NCBI GenBank assembly: GCA_903905685.1
Contig: CAIVHI010000097.1
Span: 1-8,625 of the forward strand
Source: an uncultured Bacteroidota bacterium
GTDB taxonomy: Bacteria; Bacteroidota; Bacteroidia; Chitinophagales; Chitinophagaceae
Direction: 5' to 3'
Length of the DNA stretch: 8,625 bases
The position numbers and the translations under genes were made by a program. A model generated the notes under the pieces. It saw only the letters and a list, made by a program, of their open reading frames with translations, had not been told where the DNA came from and did not search any database. Shown here in pieces: positions 1-6,676 of the stretch. The number at the start of each line of letters is the position of its first letter. Positions within the stretch are counted from its first letter, which is position 1.

Positions 1-6
1 AACGCA

Positions 7-255
7 TTAAGCGTTGGAGGAACCAGAAGTTGAGGACGGAGCCTGGATTTTTTCCTTTTCCTTGATACCCGACTCTATTTCGTTCTTCAAGCCGTCTTTT
101 GCGGCATTGAATTCACGGATACCCTGCCCCATGCCCTTCATGAGCTCCGGTATTTTCTTCCCCCCAAACAATACCACCACGATGACCAAGAGCCAAATCA
201 TGTGTGGACCGGAAAATAATTCCAACATTACGGGCGACGCATTCAATAATTGCAT
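7..255 (-). CDS. tatA: Sec-independent protein translocase subunit TatA/E
   Basis: This is a small inner-membrane subunit that oligomerises to form the twin-arginine export pore for folded proteins. The 82-residue protein has one membrane helix (about residues 18-31, with IWLLVIVVVLFG), the FG hinge followed by KKIPEL, an amphipathic helix (KGMGQGIREF), and a charged tail rich in Lys, Glu and Ser. This is the standard TatA order and a normal length. I chose the ATG at 253-255. An upstream in-frame TTG (280-282) lies inside the putative -7 promoter box, so it is unlikely to be translated. A second ATG (226-228), giving MLELFSGP, is also plausible because many TatA proteins begin just before the membrane helix. 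No Shine-Dalgarno sequence is seen; an AT-rich stretch precedes the ATG. No tatC or tatB is in the window. A likely Tat substrate, the FAD oxidoreductase at 3272-4924, is nearby but in another operon. Confidence 0.93.
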   Translation of the reverse strand: MQLLNASPVMLELFSGPHMIWLLVIVVVLFGGKKIPELMKGMGQGIREFNAAKDGLKNEIESGIKEKEKIQAPSSTSGSSNA

Positions 256-279
256 AAAAAATTTATTTAAACCCAACAG

Positions 280-287
280 CAAAAGTA
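280..287 (-). promoter_or_regulatory. Putative Bacteroidota -7 box for tatA
   Basis: Read on the minus strand this is TACTTTTG, an exact match to the Bacteroidota -7 consensus TAnnTTTG. It lies about 25 bases upstream of the ATG at 255, giving a short leader. No convincing TTTG -33 element is found 19-21 bases upstream, so the call rests on one box and on its position. Confidence 0.42.
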
Positions 288-504
288 GGGATAACCGGCA
301 AGAGAACGTAATTTTTTTGGGTCGGCAAGCGATTTTAACAAACTCCGGGGCGTGATTGATGCAAAAACGAGGCGCTTCTTGCGAAGGGCTTCAAACGACA
401 TTTACCGAACGTTTGACCACCGTTGTCTGCCTGAGCGACTGGATAAGACTATGGCCGACAATGGCGTTACATGAGTAAGCAAGCAATTCAAATACCTGCG
501 TCAA

Positions 505-516
505 AAGCTATAGCTT
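505..516. promoter_or_regulatory. 12-base perfect palindrome, possible operator
   Basis: AAGCTATAGCTT is a perfect 12-base dyad located about 40 bases upstream of the -33 box of the ATPase operon. Its symmetry and position would suit a dimeric regulator. A palindrome of this length is expected about twice by chance in a window this size, so the call is weak. Confidence 0.2.
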
Positions 517-554
517 GGATTTTTAGTGGATTGCGTCATTTAGCCAACTTCGAA

Positions 555-585
555 TTTGAGGCGGCGTGAAATTGGATTAATTTTA
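555..585 (+). promoter_or_regulatory. Putative promoter of the ATPase / small-protein operon
   Basis: TTTG at 555-558 is followed by exactly 19 bases and then TAATTTTA at 578-585. This matches the Bacteroidota promoter pattern TTTG-N19-TAnnTTTG except for the last base. Transcription would start near 592, about 17 bases before the ATG at 609. That supports the ATG over the upstream TTG at 600. Confidence 0.5.
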
Positions 586-608
586 TCGGGTCAGGCAAGT
601 TGCAGCAT

Positions 609-1736
609 ATGGAAACACTGAAAGTAAAAAACCTTGGGCCTATTGCGGAGGCCGATATCCGGTTTGGCGACCTCACGTTTTTCGTAGGCCCGCAAGCCAG
701 TGGAAAGAGTATCGTGCTGCAATTGGTGAAGTTGTTGGTGGATAAGGGCTCCATAATCAAAACATTAAAAAAACATGGCTACGTTTGGAACGATTCAAAC
801 GGGCTTCTGGAGTTGTTCTATGGCGAGGGCATGTCCAACATTTGGAATGCCGAGACCGAAATAACAGTTGACGGAAAAGCCGTTGAGTCGAAATCGCTAC
901 TGGATGCCGAGCCGAATAGAACCGTTGACACTGAAGTTTTCTATATCCCAGCGCAAAGGGTGGTCACGGTGCTGAATGGCTGGCCAAAACCCTTCAGTGA
1001 TTTTGGTCGAGATCCATTCGTATTGAAGTCGTTCAGTGAAACGCTGCGGATATTTATGGAAGTTGGGTATGGCGATTTCCTTTTCCAGTCTAGTTCACAA
1101 CCTACTTCACCCGACAATTTATACCGGAGTGTATTTCACAGTGGCGACTTGGAAATTGACGTTTCGGACTATAGAAAACGGTTTGTACTCAATATCCTTG
1201 GCAACAAAATACCCATTTCCGGATGGTCGGCGGGGCAGCGCGAATTTATGCCGCTATGGATGGGAGTCCATAGTCTGTTCATCAGTAGGAATGGAGTCAG
1301 GCCAACAGAAAAAATCGTGATTGTCGAAGAACCTGAAATGGGGTTACATCCGCAAGCCATCGTGCAAGTAATTACTGAGCTGCTCAAAGTTATAGGTGAG
1401 GGATATAAAGTGATTGTGTCCACCCATTCACCCATGTTTTTGGAGTTTGCTTGGGCGATGCAGTTTTTGAAGAAAAACAGGGCTCCGACAAGTGCGGTTC
1501 GTAAGTTGTTGAAAATCGAAAACGCAGACGAAAGACTGAACAGCACCTTGGACGTGATGATGAATGAAAAAAGCATCAACACTTTCCATTTCAACCGGGT
1601 AGACGACAAAACCATTGTCAAAGACATCTCCACCCTCGATGCGTTTAGCGATGACCCAGGCATGGCCGATTTGGGCGGACTTACTTCATTCGCATCGTGG
1701 GCATCTGAAATAGTTGCTGAAAACGTAGAACTATGA
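609..1736 (+). CDS. OLD/RecF-like ABC-type AAA ATPase, probable defence ATPase
   Basis: This 375-residue soluble P-loop ATPase belongs to the AAA_15/AAA_21 (OLD, RecF, SMC-related) group. It opens with the typical beta strand LKVKNLGPI. Walker A is GPQASGKS (residues 27-34), the ABC signature-like motif is SAGQ (207-210), Walker B is IVIVEEPEMGLHP (about 236-248, with two glutamates as is usual in OLD-type enzymes), and the H-loop is STHSP (His273). The insertion between Walker A and the signature (about residues 50-195) is not recognised. There is no TOPRIM nuclease domain at the C-terminus, unlike OLD/Gabija GajA. The effector could therefore be the next gene, whose ATG overlaps this stop by four bases. 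Paired ATPase plus small effector resembles Septu, PARIS and AbiL in architecture, but the partner here is of neither recognised kind. The segment is more AT-rich than the operon downstream, suggesting transfer. The TTG at 600 would add only three residues; ATG is preferred. Assignment to the ATPase fold is secure; the defence role is inferred. Confidence 0.92.
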   Translation: METLKVKNLGPIAEADIRFGDLTFFVGPQASGKSIVLQLVKLLVDKGSIIKTLKKHGYVWNDSNGLLELFYGEGMSNIWNAETEITVDGKAVESKSLLDAEPNRTVDTEVFYIPAQRVVTVLNGWPKPFSDFGRDPFVLKSFSETLRIFMEVGYGDFLFQSSSQPTSPDNLYRSVFHSGDLEIDVSDYRKRFVLNILGNKIPISGWSAGQREFMPLWMGVHSLFISRNGVRPTEKIVIVEEPEMGLHPQAIVQVITELLKVIGEGYKVIVSTHSPMFLEFAWAMQFLKKNRAPTSAVRKLLKIENADERLNSTLDVMMNEKSINTFHFNRVDDKTIVKDISTLDAFSDDPGMADLGGLTSFASWASEIVAENVEL

Positions 1737-2155
1737 GCTTCCTGAACGCAGTAAGAAACATACCTGCCATTATACCCTGCGTGAAGGTCGGATTGCAGGC
1801 CATGGGGACTAATAGTAGGCATGTGCATCCGTCAGATAGCCGAAAATGTGAGGGGAGCGTGGATATTGACACCTGCCTCGAGAACTCCGATCCTAATGCG
1901 TGCCGGTGGGATTATGTTTTGGGTTACAACGGCCAAGCCTATTTTGTCGAAGTACACCCGGCTTCGGGACACATTACAGAAATAATCGCTAAATGCGAAT
2001 GGCTGCGAAGCTGGCTGAAAACGGAGGGTGCACCCCTAGCCGCCATTCATGGTGATAGTGTGTTCCATTGGTTGTCGACAGGAGGCGTCAAGGGTATCAA
2101 CCAAAGGAAGCTGGCGCTATCCAAGGTCGTCGTCAATAAATTGAAATTGCCGTGA
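1733..2155 (+). CDS. 140-residue partner of the ATPase, possible PD-(D/E)XK-like nuclease
   Basis: I do not firmly recognise this small cytosolic protein. It has no signal peptide or membrane segment. The core (about residues 41-96) contains GSVDID, then RWDYVLG, then YFVEVHPASG and a helix with AKCEWLRSWLK. Asp60, Glu73-x-His75 and Lys87 have the order and spacing of a PD-(D/E)XK nuclease core in which the usual lysine of ExK is replaced by histidine and a lysine follows on the next helix. This is a pattern-level guess only. The C-terminal third (KGINQRKLALSKVVVNKLKL) is basic and could contact nucleic acid. The start ATG lies inside the stop of the ATPase (ATGA overlap), so the two are probably translationally coupled and work as one unit. 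Possible roles are nuclease effector of an ATPase-controlled defence pair, toxin, or a regulatory subunit. It ends before a hairpin and a convergent operon. Confidence 0.82.
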   Translation: MSFLNAVRNIPAIIPCVKVGLQAMGTNSRHVHPSDSRKCEGSVDIDTCLENSDPNACRWDYVLGYNGQAYFVEVHPASGHITEIIAKCEWLRSWLKTEGAPLAAIHGDSVFHWLSTGGVKGINQRKLALSKVVVNKLKLP

Positions 2156-2161
2156 GTAATC

Positions 2162-2188
2162 GAATTCCAAACAAAGGTTTCGGAATTC
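2162..2188. terminator. Hairpin between convergent operons, possible bidirectional terminator
   Basis: GAATTCCAAAC (2162-2172), loop AAAG and GTTT-C-GGAATTC (2177-2188) form an 11-pair stem with one bulged C at 2181. It is the only structure in the 67-base gap between the stops at 2155 (plus) and 2223 (minus). There is no clear T-run on either side, so it is a weak or non-canonical terminator at best. Confidence 0.42.
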
Positions 2189-2222
2189 ATGCATTTCCTT
2201 GCCTCAATGGAGTTTGGCCGCC

Positions 2223-3275
2223 TCACCCAAACCGCCGCCTCCAAATAAACCCGTCCAATACATAATGGGTGGATTGCGGGAGGGATAGCAGCGGCACCAA
2301 GAAGATGAGTGCTGTAGGGTTGCCGGCGAGGACGGGGAGGCCTGAGAATAGCGCGAATACTGCGGGGTGGTCGCGCCAAATGAAGCCGTCCCAAAGGCCC
2401 TCTTCCAGATATGCGGCCCCTATGATGATGCCCAAGAAGGCCCAAAGGCTGTAACGGATGGTGCGGCTGCCGGCCGGTTTGATGCCGGCAGGCTTGGGGG
2501 GGGCGGCACGGATGAGCGACATATAGGGGATGCCGTGCGACACCACATTGAGCAGGGTAAAGGCCACATCGCCATTGTAAACCACAATGCCGAAATACCA
2601 CGACAGCGCGGTGCCGGCCACCACGAGGTTTTTGGGGATGTTGACGAACTTTCGCATCACACCCCGGTAGGCCTCCTTTACGGCATAGGTGGCCAATAAG
2701 ACCGTATAGACCCAGCCTGAAATCTGCTTCACGGTGTCGGCATGGAAGGTGAAAAAATCGCCGTCCACAAACCAGTTGAAGTTGCGGCCGGGGGTGAGGT
2801 GCCAGTAGACCAGCGGATAGATGGTGGCGGCATAAATGGTGAGGGTGTCGAGGACCTTGCCTGCTGGGTGCTGCGCCTCAGCGATGCTGTAGCGGCGCAT
2901 GAAGCCATATTGCTGCCGCACGAAGTGGAACACCGCCAAATAGGCCAGACACCGCCAAAACACGAGCGCTCCTGCGGCATACAACAGGGCCCCGGCCACA
3001 TAGCACGCCACGGGAGCCCAAAGGAACAGCGCCTTGTGGCGTCCAAGCCGGGCCTTGTCCAAGTAGGTGGTAAACAGGGTGCTGTACACATGGGCCACAT
3101 CTACACAAAGCAACAGTACGCACCACACGGCCACCGGCATATCGGCAGTATGTCGGAATTGGGCCGGGAGCAGCAGCACTACCAGTAGCGATACGAATGG
3201 GGGCAGCAGGATATACGGAATATCGAACCGCCGACTCTTGATCCAAGGCTGTTTGGATGGGGCGGATGGGGTCAT
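2223..3275 (-). CDS. Multi-span membrane protein with conserved-looking histidines, last gene of polyamine-type operon
   Basis: This 350-residue integral membrane protein has roughly eight hydrophobic helices (for example about residues 19-37, 48-68, 83-105, 269-283 and 313-333). I do not recognise a named family. Charged or histidine residues occur at helix edges in motif-like settings: Asp59 and His62 in DVAHVYSTLF, followed by TYLD; His117 in HFVRQQYG; His247 in VSHGIPY; His337 in HYVLDGFIWR near the C-terminus. Four spaced intramembrane histidines plus acidic residues could bind a metal, as in membrane oxygenases or desaturases; this is inference. The start is set by the ATG at 3273-3275, which overlaps the stop of the FAD oxidoreductase by four bases; an upstream in-frame extension to 3455 is only a read-through of the neighbouring gene's antisense. 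A run of eight C (coding strand) lies at 2496-2503 inside the gene. Confidence 0.9.
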   Translation of the reverse strand: MTPSAPSKQPWIKSRRFDIPYILLPPFVSLLVVLLLPAQFRHTADMPVAVWCVLLLCVDVAHVYSTLFTTYLDKARLGRHKALFLWAPVACYVAGALLYAAGALVFWRCLAYLAVFHFVRQQYGFMRRYSIAEAQHPAGKVLDTLTIYAATIYPLVYWHLTPGRNFNWFVDGDFFTFHADTVKQISGWVYTVLLATYAVKEAYRGVMRKFVNIPKNLVVAGTALSWYFGIVVYNGDVAFTLLNVVSHGIPYMSLIRAAPPKPAGIKPAGSRTIRYSLWAFLGIIIGAAYLEEGLWDGFIWRDHPAVFALFSGLPVLAGNPTALIFLVPLLSLPQSTHYVLDGFIWRRRFG

Positions 3276-4924
3276 GACGCGGTCACAATTTGTTGGGCGG
3301 CATGAATGCCGCGATAGAAGGCTTCCTCGAAAATGGAGATGCCGCTCAAATCGGAATGGCCAAAGAACACGCGGTTGTCGATGGGTTGAGCGGCGGCAGT
3401 GCGGTCGGCACCCCACATGAAGCCCACCTTGGGCGCCACCATGCCGTGCCCCCACAGCCAGAGGTCGGCATGCTCTATCTGGGCGGTAATGCCGGGGTGC
3501 ACAAAGTCCAGTTCGTCCAGTATTTCGTCCAAAAGTTCACTACGGGTCTTGGCATAAAGGCGGTTGCGCTCGGTGGCGGGGTCGTGGTCGGTGTAGGATT
3601 TGTAGAAAGTCAATACGTTTTTCGACACCCGTCCCAAGTCCTGATGGTTGGCATTGACATACCCCACCGAAGGTTTGCCGTAAAACACATTGTCCCAACA
3701 CAGCGGCATACCGTGTTGTTTTTCAAACCCATTCACGGTAATGTTGGCAATGAGCCACGGAGCGTATGCAAATGCGGCACACGCGGCTGTGCGTTCGCCG
3801 TAGCCCTTCAGCAGGTGTTTGTTCACCATTTGCGGGGTAGCCAGCAGCAGTTTTTGGGCATGTACTATAAAGCCTTTCCCGGTTACCATATCGGCCACAT
3901 AGGCATTCATGCCGCCGCCATCAACGGGTTCTATGCGGTACACCAGTTGGCGCAATTTGATTTCATTTGCAACACATTGGCTTTTCAAGTGCTCCATCAA
4001 AAAGCCGTTTCCTTCGGGCCATGTGAGTACCGACGACGAATTGGCGTTCACTCCCCTACCCTTTCGGCAGGCGAAATAGTGGATGCCCGCCCATGCGGAC
4101 GTGCCATCGAGATTCGTGCCGAAATCGTCTTTGCAGCCGTATTCCAAGTACCAGAGCAGGTATCGGGACGTATAGCCCTTTTGGGTAAGGTACTGCCGAA
4201 ACGATATGCGGTCGAGGTCGCGGTACACGGCATCGGCCGAGGAGGTATCTACGGGGATGGCGAAGGCATCCCTGCCATCGCTGCCCACGGCGGCTTTGAA
4301 AGCGGCGACTTCGGCAGAGAACCGGCGGAACTGTTCTTTGTCGGCGGCAGGCACCCCGTTTTCGGGCACGATGCCGTCCTGCCATATACCGTCTATGAAC
4401 AGGCGTTCTTCAGGGTCGTGGCAAAGGTGGTATTCGTTGTAGATGGGCAGACCTGCTGTATCAAAGCCGGTAATGGTGCCTATTTGGTGCAGGAAGTCCA
4501 ATATTTCGCGGTTCCTCAAGTCGGGCACCGGGATGTAGTGTGCGCCCCAGGGATATTTCGATACCGGGTTTTGACCGTAGGTGGCGTTGCCGCCAAAATG
4601 ATCGTCCATTTCCAGCAACAGCACATCCTTTACCCCCTCCTGTTGCAGCCAACGCTTGGCTGATAGGCCGGATATGCCGCCGCCCACTATGAGCACGTTC
4701 ACTTCTACGGTGTGGTGGGGTTCGGGATACGGGCCGCCGTTGCGCAGCAGGTGTCCCGTTTTGGAGTTGGCTCCCACAATGGTGCCGGGTATATTGCCCG
4801 CGCCTCGCCTCACACCACAGCCGGCCCCGGTGAGCAATACCACCCCGCCCGCCGCAAGTTGCAGCAGGAAGTTGCGGCGACTCAATTCACCATCAGTGCG
4901 TATATGGTCCCCAGTCGCTCTCAA
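3272..4924 (-). CDS. Twin-arginine-signal FAD-dependent oxidoreductase, amine-oxidase-like
   Basis: This 550-residue flavoprotein starts with a Tat signal: SRRNFLL (residues 15-21), a hydrophobic stretch and LLTGAGC. The Cys36 could be lipidated, but Gly at -3 is atypical for a lipobox. The FAD-binding fold follows: VLIVGGGISGL (Gly81-Gly86 as GxGxxG) and then LLLEMDDHFGG. Near the C-terminus GHSDLSGISIFEEAFYRG resembles the closing FAD contact of the NAD_binding_8/amine-oxidase family. Substrate is unknown; in this operon an exported enzyme that oxidises an amine or aminopropyl-bearing product is plausible. No in-frame ATG exists between the upstream stop (4931-4933) and the Tat motif. Candidate starts are TTG at 4922-4924, preceded by AAGG and overlapping the aminopropyltransferase gene by 32 bases, or TTG at 4883-4885, 7 bases after that gene's stop and giving a protein that begins directly at SRRNF. 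I report the longer. The stop overlaps the ATG of the next gene by four bases. Confidence 0.9.
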   Translation of the reverse strand: MRATGDHIRTDGELSRRNFLLQLAAGGVVLLTGAGCGVRRGAGNIPGTIVGANSKTGHLLRNGGPYPEPHHTVEVNVLIVGGGISGLSAKRWLQQEGVKDVLLLEMDDHFGGNATYGQNPVSKYPWGAHYIPVPDLRNREILDFLHQIGTITGFDTAGLPIYNEYHLCHDPEERLFIDGIWQDGIVPENGVPAADKEQFRRFSAEVAAFKAAVGSDGRDAFAIPVDTSSADAVYRDLDRISFRQYLTQKGYTSRYLLWYLEYGCKDDFGTNLDGTSAWAGIHYFACRKGRGVNANSSSVLTWPEGNGFLMEHLKSQCVANEIKLRQLVYRIEPVDGGGMNAYVADMVTGKGFIVHAQKLLLATPQMVNKHLLKGYGERTAACAAFAYAPWLIANITVNGFEKQHGMPLCWDNVFYGKPSVGYVNANHQDLGRVSKNVLTFYKSYTDHDPATERNRLYAKTRSELLDEILDELDFVHPGITAQIEHADLWLWGHGMVAPKVGFMWGADRTAAAQPIDNRVFFGHSDLSGISIFEEAFYRGIHAAQQIVTAS

Positions 4925-6440
4925 AATACCTTACCAGCACTTGATTGTTCAGTTTATTGACGTCGGTGGGTACCTCGGCCATGTCGGGCGGAAAAAACAT
5001 CATTTCCCGCAGGTTGTCGGTGTTCAGGAAGCGGAGGCCGGCCGGAAACGAGCCCTCGTTCTTCCAGCAGTAGTTCTTGGTAGCCAATACGAAGCCCCAC
5101 TCGCCAAAACTGGGCACATAGGCGTGGTAAGGGATAGTGTGGAACCCCACGTTGGCCATAGTATGGTCGATGCACCAAAACGACCGCCGCCCTATGTAGG
5201 GCGACGTAGACTGCACCACCACTACCCCACTGTCTGACAGGATGCGGTAGATTTCGTTATAGAAAGCCGTGGTATACAGTTTGCCCACCGAATAATTGGA
5301 CGGGTCGGGGAAGTCGACGATGATGACGCGGTATTTGCCGCTGTCGCGGCGCACAAAGGCATAGGCATCGTCGTTCACCACCTTCACCTTGGTAGATAGC
5401 AGTGAGCGGTTGTTGAGTTTCACCAACATGGGGTCTTCCTGAAACATCTTCGTCATGCCGGGGTCAAGATCTACCAACGTCACGGCCCCCACGCCCGGAT
5501 ATTTCAATATTTCCCGCACCGCCAAGCCATCGCCGCCTCCCAGCACCAACACCCGGTCTGCATTGGGCATGTTCTGCATGGCGGGGTGAATGAGGGCTTC
5601 GTGGTAGCGGTATTCGTCATTGGAGCTGAATTGGAGATTGCCATTGAGATAGAGGCGCACCTCGCGACTGTTCTTGGTGAGCACAATGCGCTGATAAGGC
5701 GTGCTTTTGCTGTAAATCACTTTGTCTTGATAGGTGGCAGTCTCGGAGAACGTCATGATTTTCTCGGCATACACAAACAAGGCTGCAAACACCAGCAATG
5801 CTCCACCAATGATGGTATTGTAAGCCCGACGGTAAGTGCGCACTTCATGAAACCGATACAGCACCACCCATGCCACAGCCAGATTGAGGAAGCCGAATAA
5901 CAAGGATGTGCGAATCAATCCCAAGTAGGGCACCAACAGCAACGGGAACAGGAACGAGGCCAGCAGACCGCCCACATAGTCGAACGTGAAAATGCCGGAA
6001 ACGAGGTCTTTGAAAACGTAGTTGTTTTTGAGGACGCGCATTAGCAGCGGTATCTCCAACCCCACCAGCACACCGGTGATGCCCACTATGGCATAGAGCA
6101 CGATACGGAACGATGCCACTTGTTCGAAAATGGCGAACAGCAGCGGCGCACTGCACCCGCCCACCAGCCCCACCAGAATCTCTACCGACACGAACCACTT
6201 GATGAGGTTACCGTCCACATACTTGGACAACCACGAGCCCACGCCCATAAAAAACAGGTAGGTGCCTATGATGGTGGAAAACTGGAGTATGGAGTCGCCG
6301 AGCAGGTAGCTGGCCAATGTGCCGGCAATGAGCTCATAAATGAGCCCGCACGTAGCCACCACAAAAACCGACAACAGCAGCAGCACGCCGGAGGGCTTCA
6401 AATGGTTGGATTTATCGGCGGCAAGATCTTTTTTAGGCAT
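4893..6440 (-). CDS. speE: Membrane-anchored polyamine aminopropyltransferase (spermidine-synthase-like)
   Basis: This 515-residue protein fuses about seven N-terminal membrane helices (residues 16 to about 230) to a soluble spermidine synthase domain (about 245-500). Aminopropyltransferases move the aminopropyl group of decarboxylated S-adenosylmethionine to an amine acceptor such as putrescine. Family residues are intact: LNGNLQFSSNDEYRYHE with Gln270, Asp275, Tyr279 and His280; the nucleotide-binding GGGDG at 301-305; VDLDP with Asp324/326; NDDA; and the catalytic-loop DFPDP at 376-380. The membrane-fused version is about twice the length of soluble SpeE. It is known in many bacteria, often with DUF4178 and DUF350 genes. 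The start ATG at 6438-6440 is 33 bases after the small membrane protein. The acceptor substrate cannot be read from the sequence. Its 3' end overlaps the TTG start proposed for the FAD oxidoreductase. Confidence 0.94.
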   Translation of the reverse strand: MPKKDLAADKSNHLKPSGVLLLLSVFVVATCGLIYELIAGTLASYLLGDSILQFSTIIGTYLFFMGVGSWLSKYVDGNLIKWFVSVEILVGLVGGCSAPLLFAIFEQVASFRIVLYAIVGITGVLVGLEIPLLMRVLKNNYVFKDLVSGIFTFDYVGGLLASFLFPLLLVPYLGLIRTSLLFGFLNLAVAWVVLYRFHEVRTYRRAYNTIIGGALLVFAALFVYAEKIMTFSETATYQDKVIYSKSTPYQRIVLTKNSREVRLYLNGNLQFSSNDEYRYHEALIHPAMQNMPNADRVLVLGGGDGLAVREILKYPGVGAVTLVDLDPGMTKMFQEDPMLVKLNNRSLLSTKVKVVNDDAYAFVRRDSGKYRVIIVDFPDPSNYSVGKLYTTAFYNEIYRILSDSGVVVVQSTSPYIGRRSFWCIDHTMANVGFHTIPYHAYVPSFGEWGFVLATKNYCWKNEGSFPAGLRFLNTDNLREMMFFPPDMAEVPTDVNKLNNQVLVRYFESDWGPYTH

Positions 6441-6473
6441 CTAAAATAAGCAGGGGTAGCGGGGAAATAGGGG

Positions 6474-6659
6474 TTATTTGTGAAAATAGTAGAAGCCGTG
6501 CCCGCCCACATGGCCCGACCCGGCACCTTGCACCACTCCCTTCGCCATGTTGTCATCGCCAAAAAAGTAAGCTCCTGTATGTAGAGTCCAAGCATACATT
6601 ACAAACACCAGCGCTGCAGCGGCAACATAATATTTGATTTCCAAAAACGACTTCATCAT
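6474..6659 (-). CDS. Small single-span membrane protein, glycine/histidine-rich tail
   Basis: This 61-residue protein (60 if the second of two consecutive ATGs is used) has one membrane helix (about residues 9-27, YYVAAAALVFVMYAWTLHTG), then YFFGDDN and a tail rich in Gly and His ending GSGHVGGHGFYYFHK. I do not recognise a family. It sits 17 bases after the DUF4178 gene and 33 bases before the aminopropyltransferase gene, where related operons often carry a DUF350 membrane protein, so it may be a small partner of the membrane-embedded enzyme. A longer frame from a GTG at 6711-6713 would overlap the DUF4178 gene and is not preferred. It has no Shine-Dalgarno sequence. Coding status rests on operon position, uninterrupted frame and the sensible membrane topology. 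Confidence 0.75.
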   Translation of the reverse strand: MMKSFLEIKYYVAAAALVFVMYAWTLHTGAYFFGDDNMAKGVVQGAGSGHVGGHGFYYFHK

Positions 6660-6676
6660 AGCCCTAAAAATTGGTT

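Larger units (their letters stand above)
256..608. other. Divergent intergenic region between tatA and the ATPase operon
   Basis: About 350 bases separate two divergently read genes. The stretch holds a -7 box for tatA (280-287, minus), a promoter-like element for the ATPase (555-585, plus) and a perfect 12-base palindrome AAGCTATAGCTT at 505-516. A 39-codon plus-strand frame (359-478) begins with ATG but has no recognisable product, no promoter and an unremarkable composition, so I do not call it a gene. No transfer RNA fold, insertion-sequence end or long repeat is visible. Confidence 0.6.

Noticed and set aside
359..478. 39-codon plus-strand frame with an ATG start between tatA and the ATPase operon
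   Set aside because: No homology is recognisable, there is no promoter or ribosome site, and its length is within chance expectation.
2047..2601. Minus-strand frame of 184 codons spanning the convergent junction
   Set aside because: It runs antisense through the end of the 140-residue gene and out of frame through the membrane protein gene; its Pro/Arg/His-rich product is a shadow.
3290..4663. Long plus-strand open frame of 457 codons
   Set aside because: It is exactly antisense to the FAD oxidoreductase, whose protein has clear FAD and Tat motifs. The plus-strand product shows only low-complexity Gly/Val/His-rich sequence typical of a high-GC antisense shadow.
7..4924. A functional link between tatA and the Tat-exported FAD oxidoreductase
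   Set aside because: They are in separate units with the ATPase pair between them. TatA serves many substrates, so proximity alone is not evidence of a dedicated exporter.
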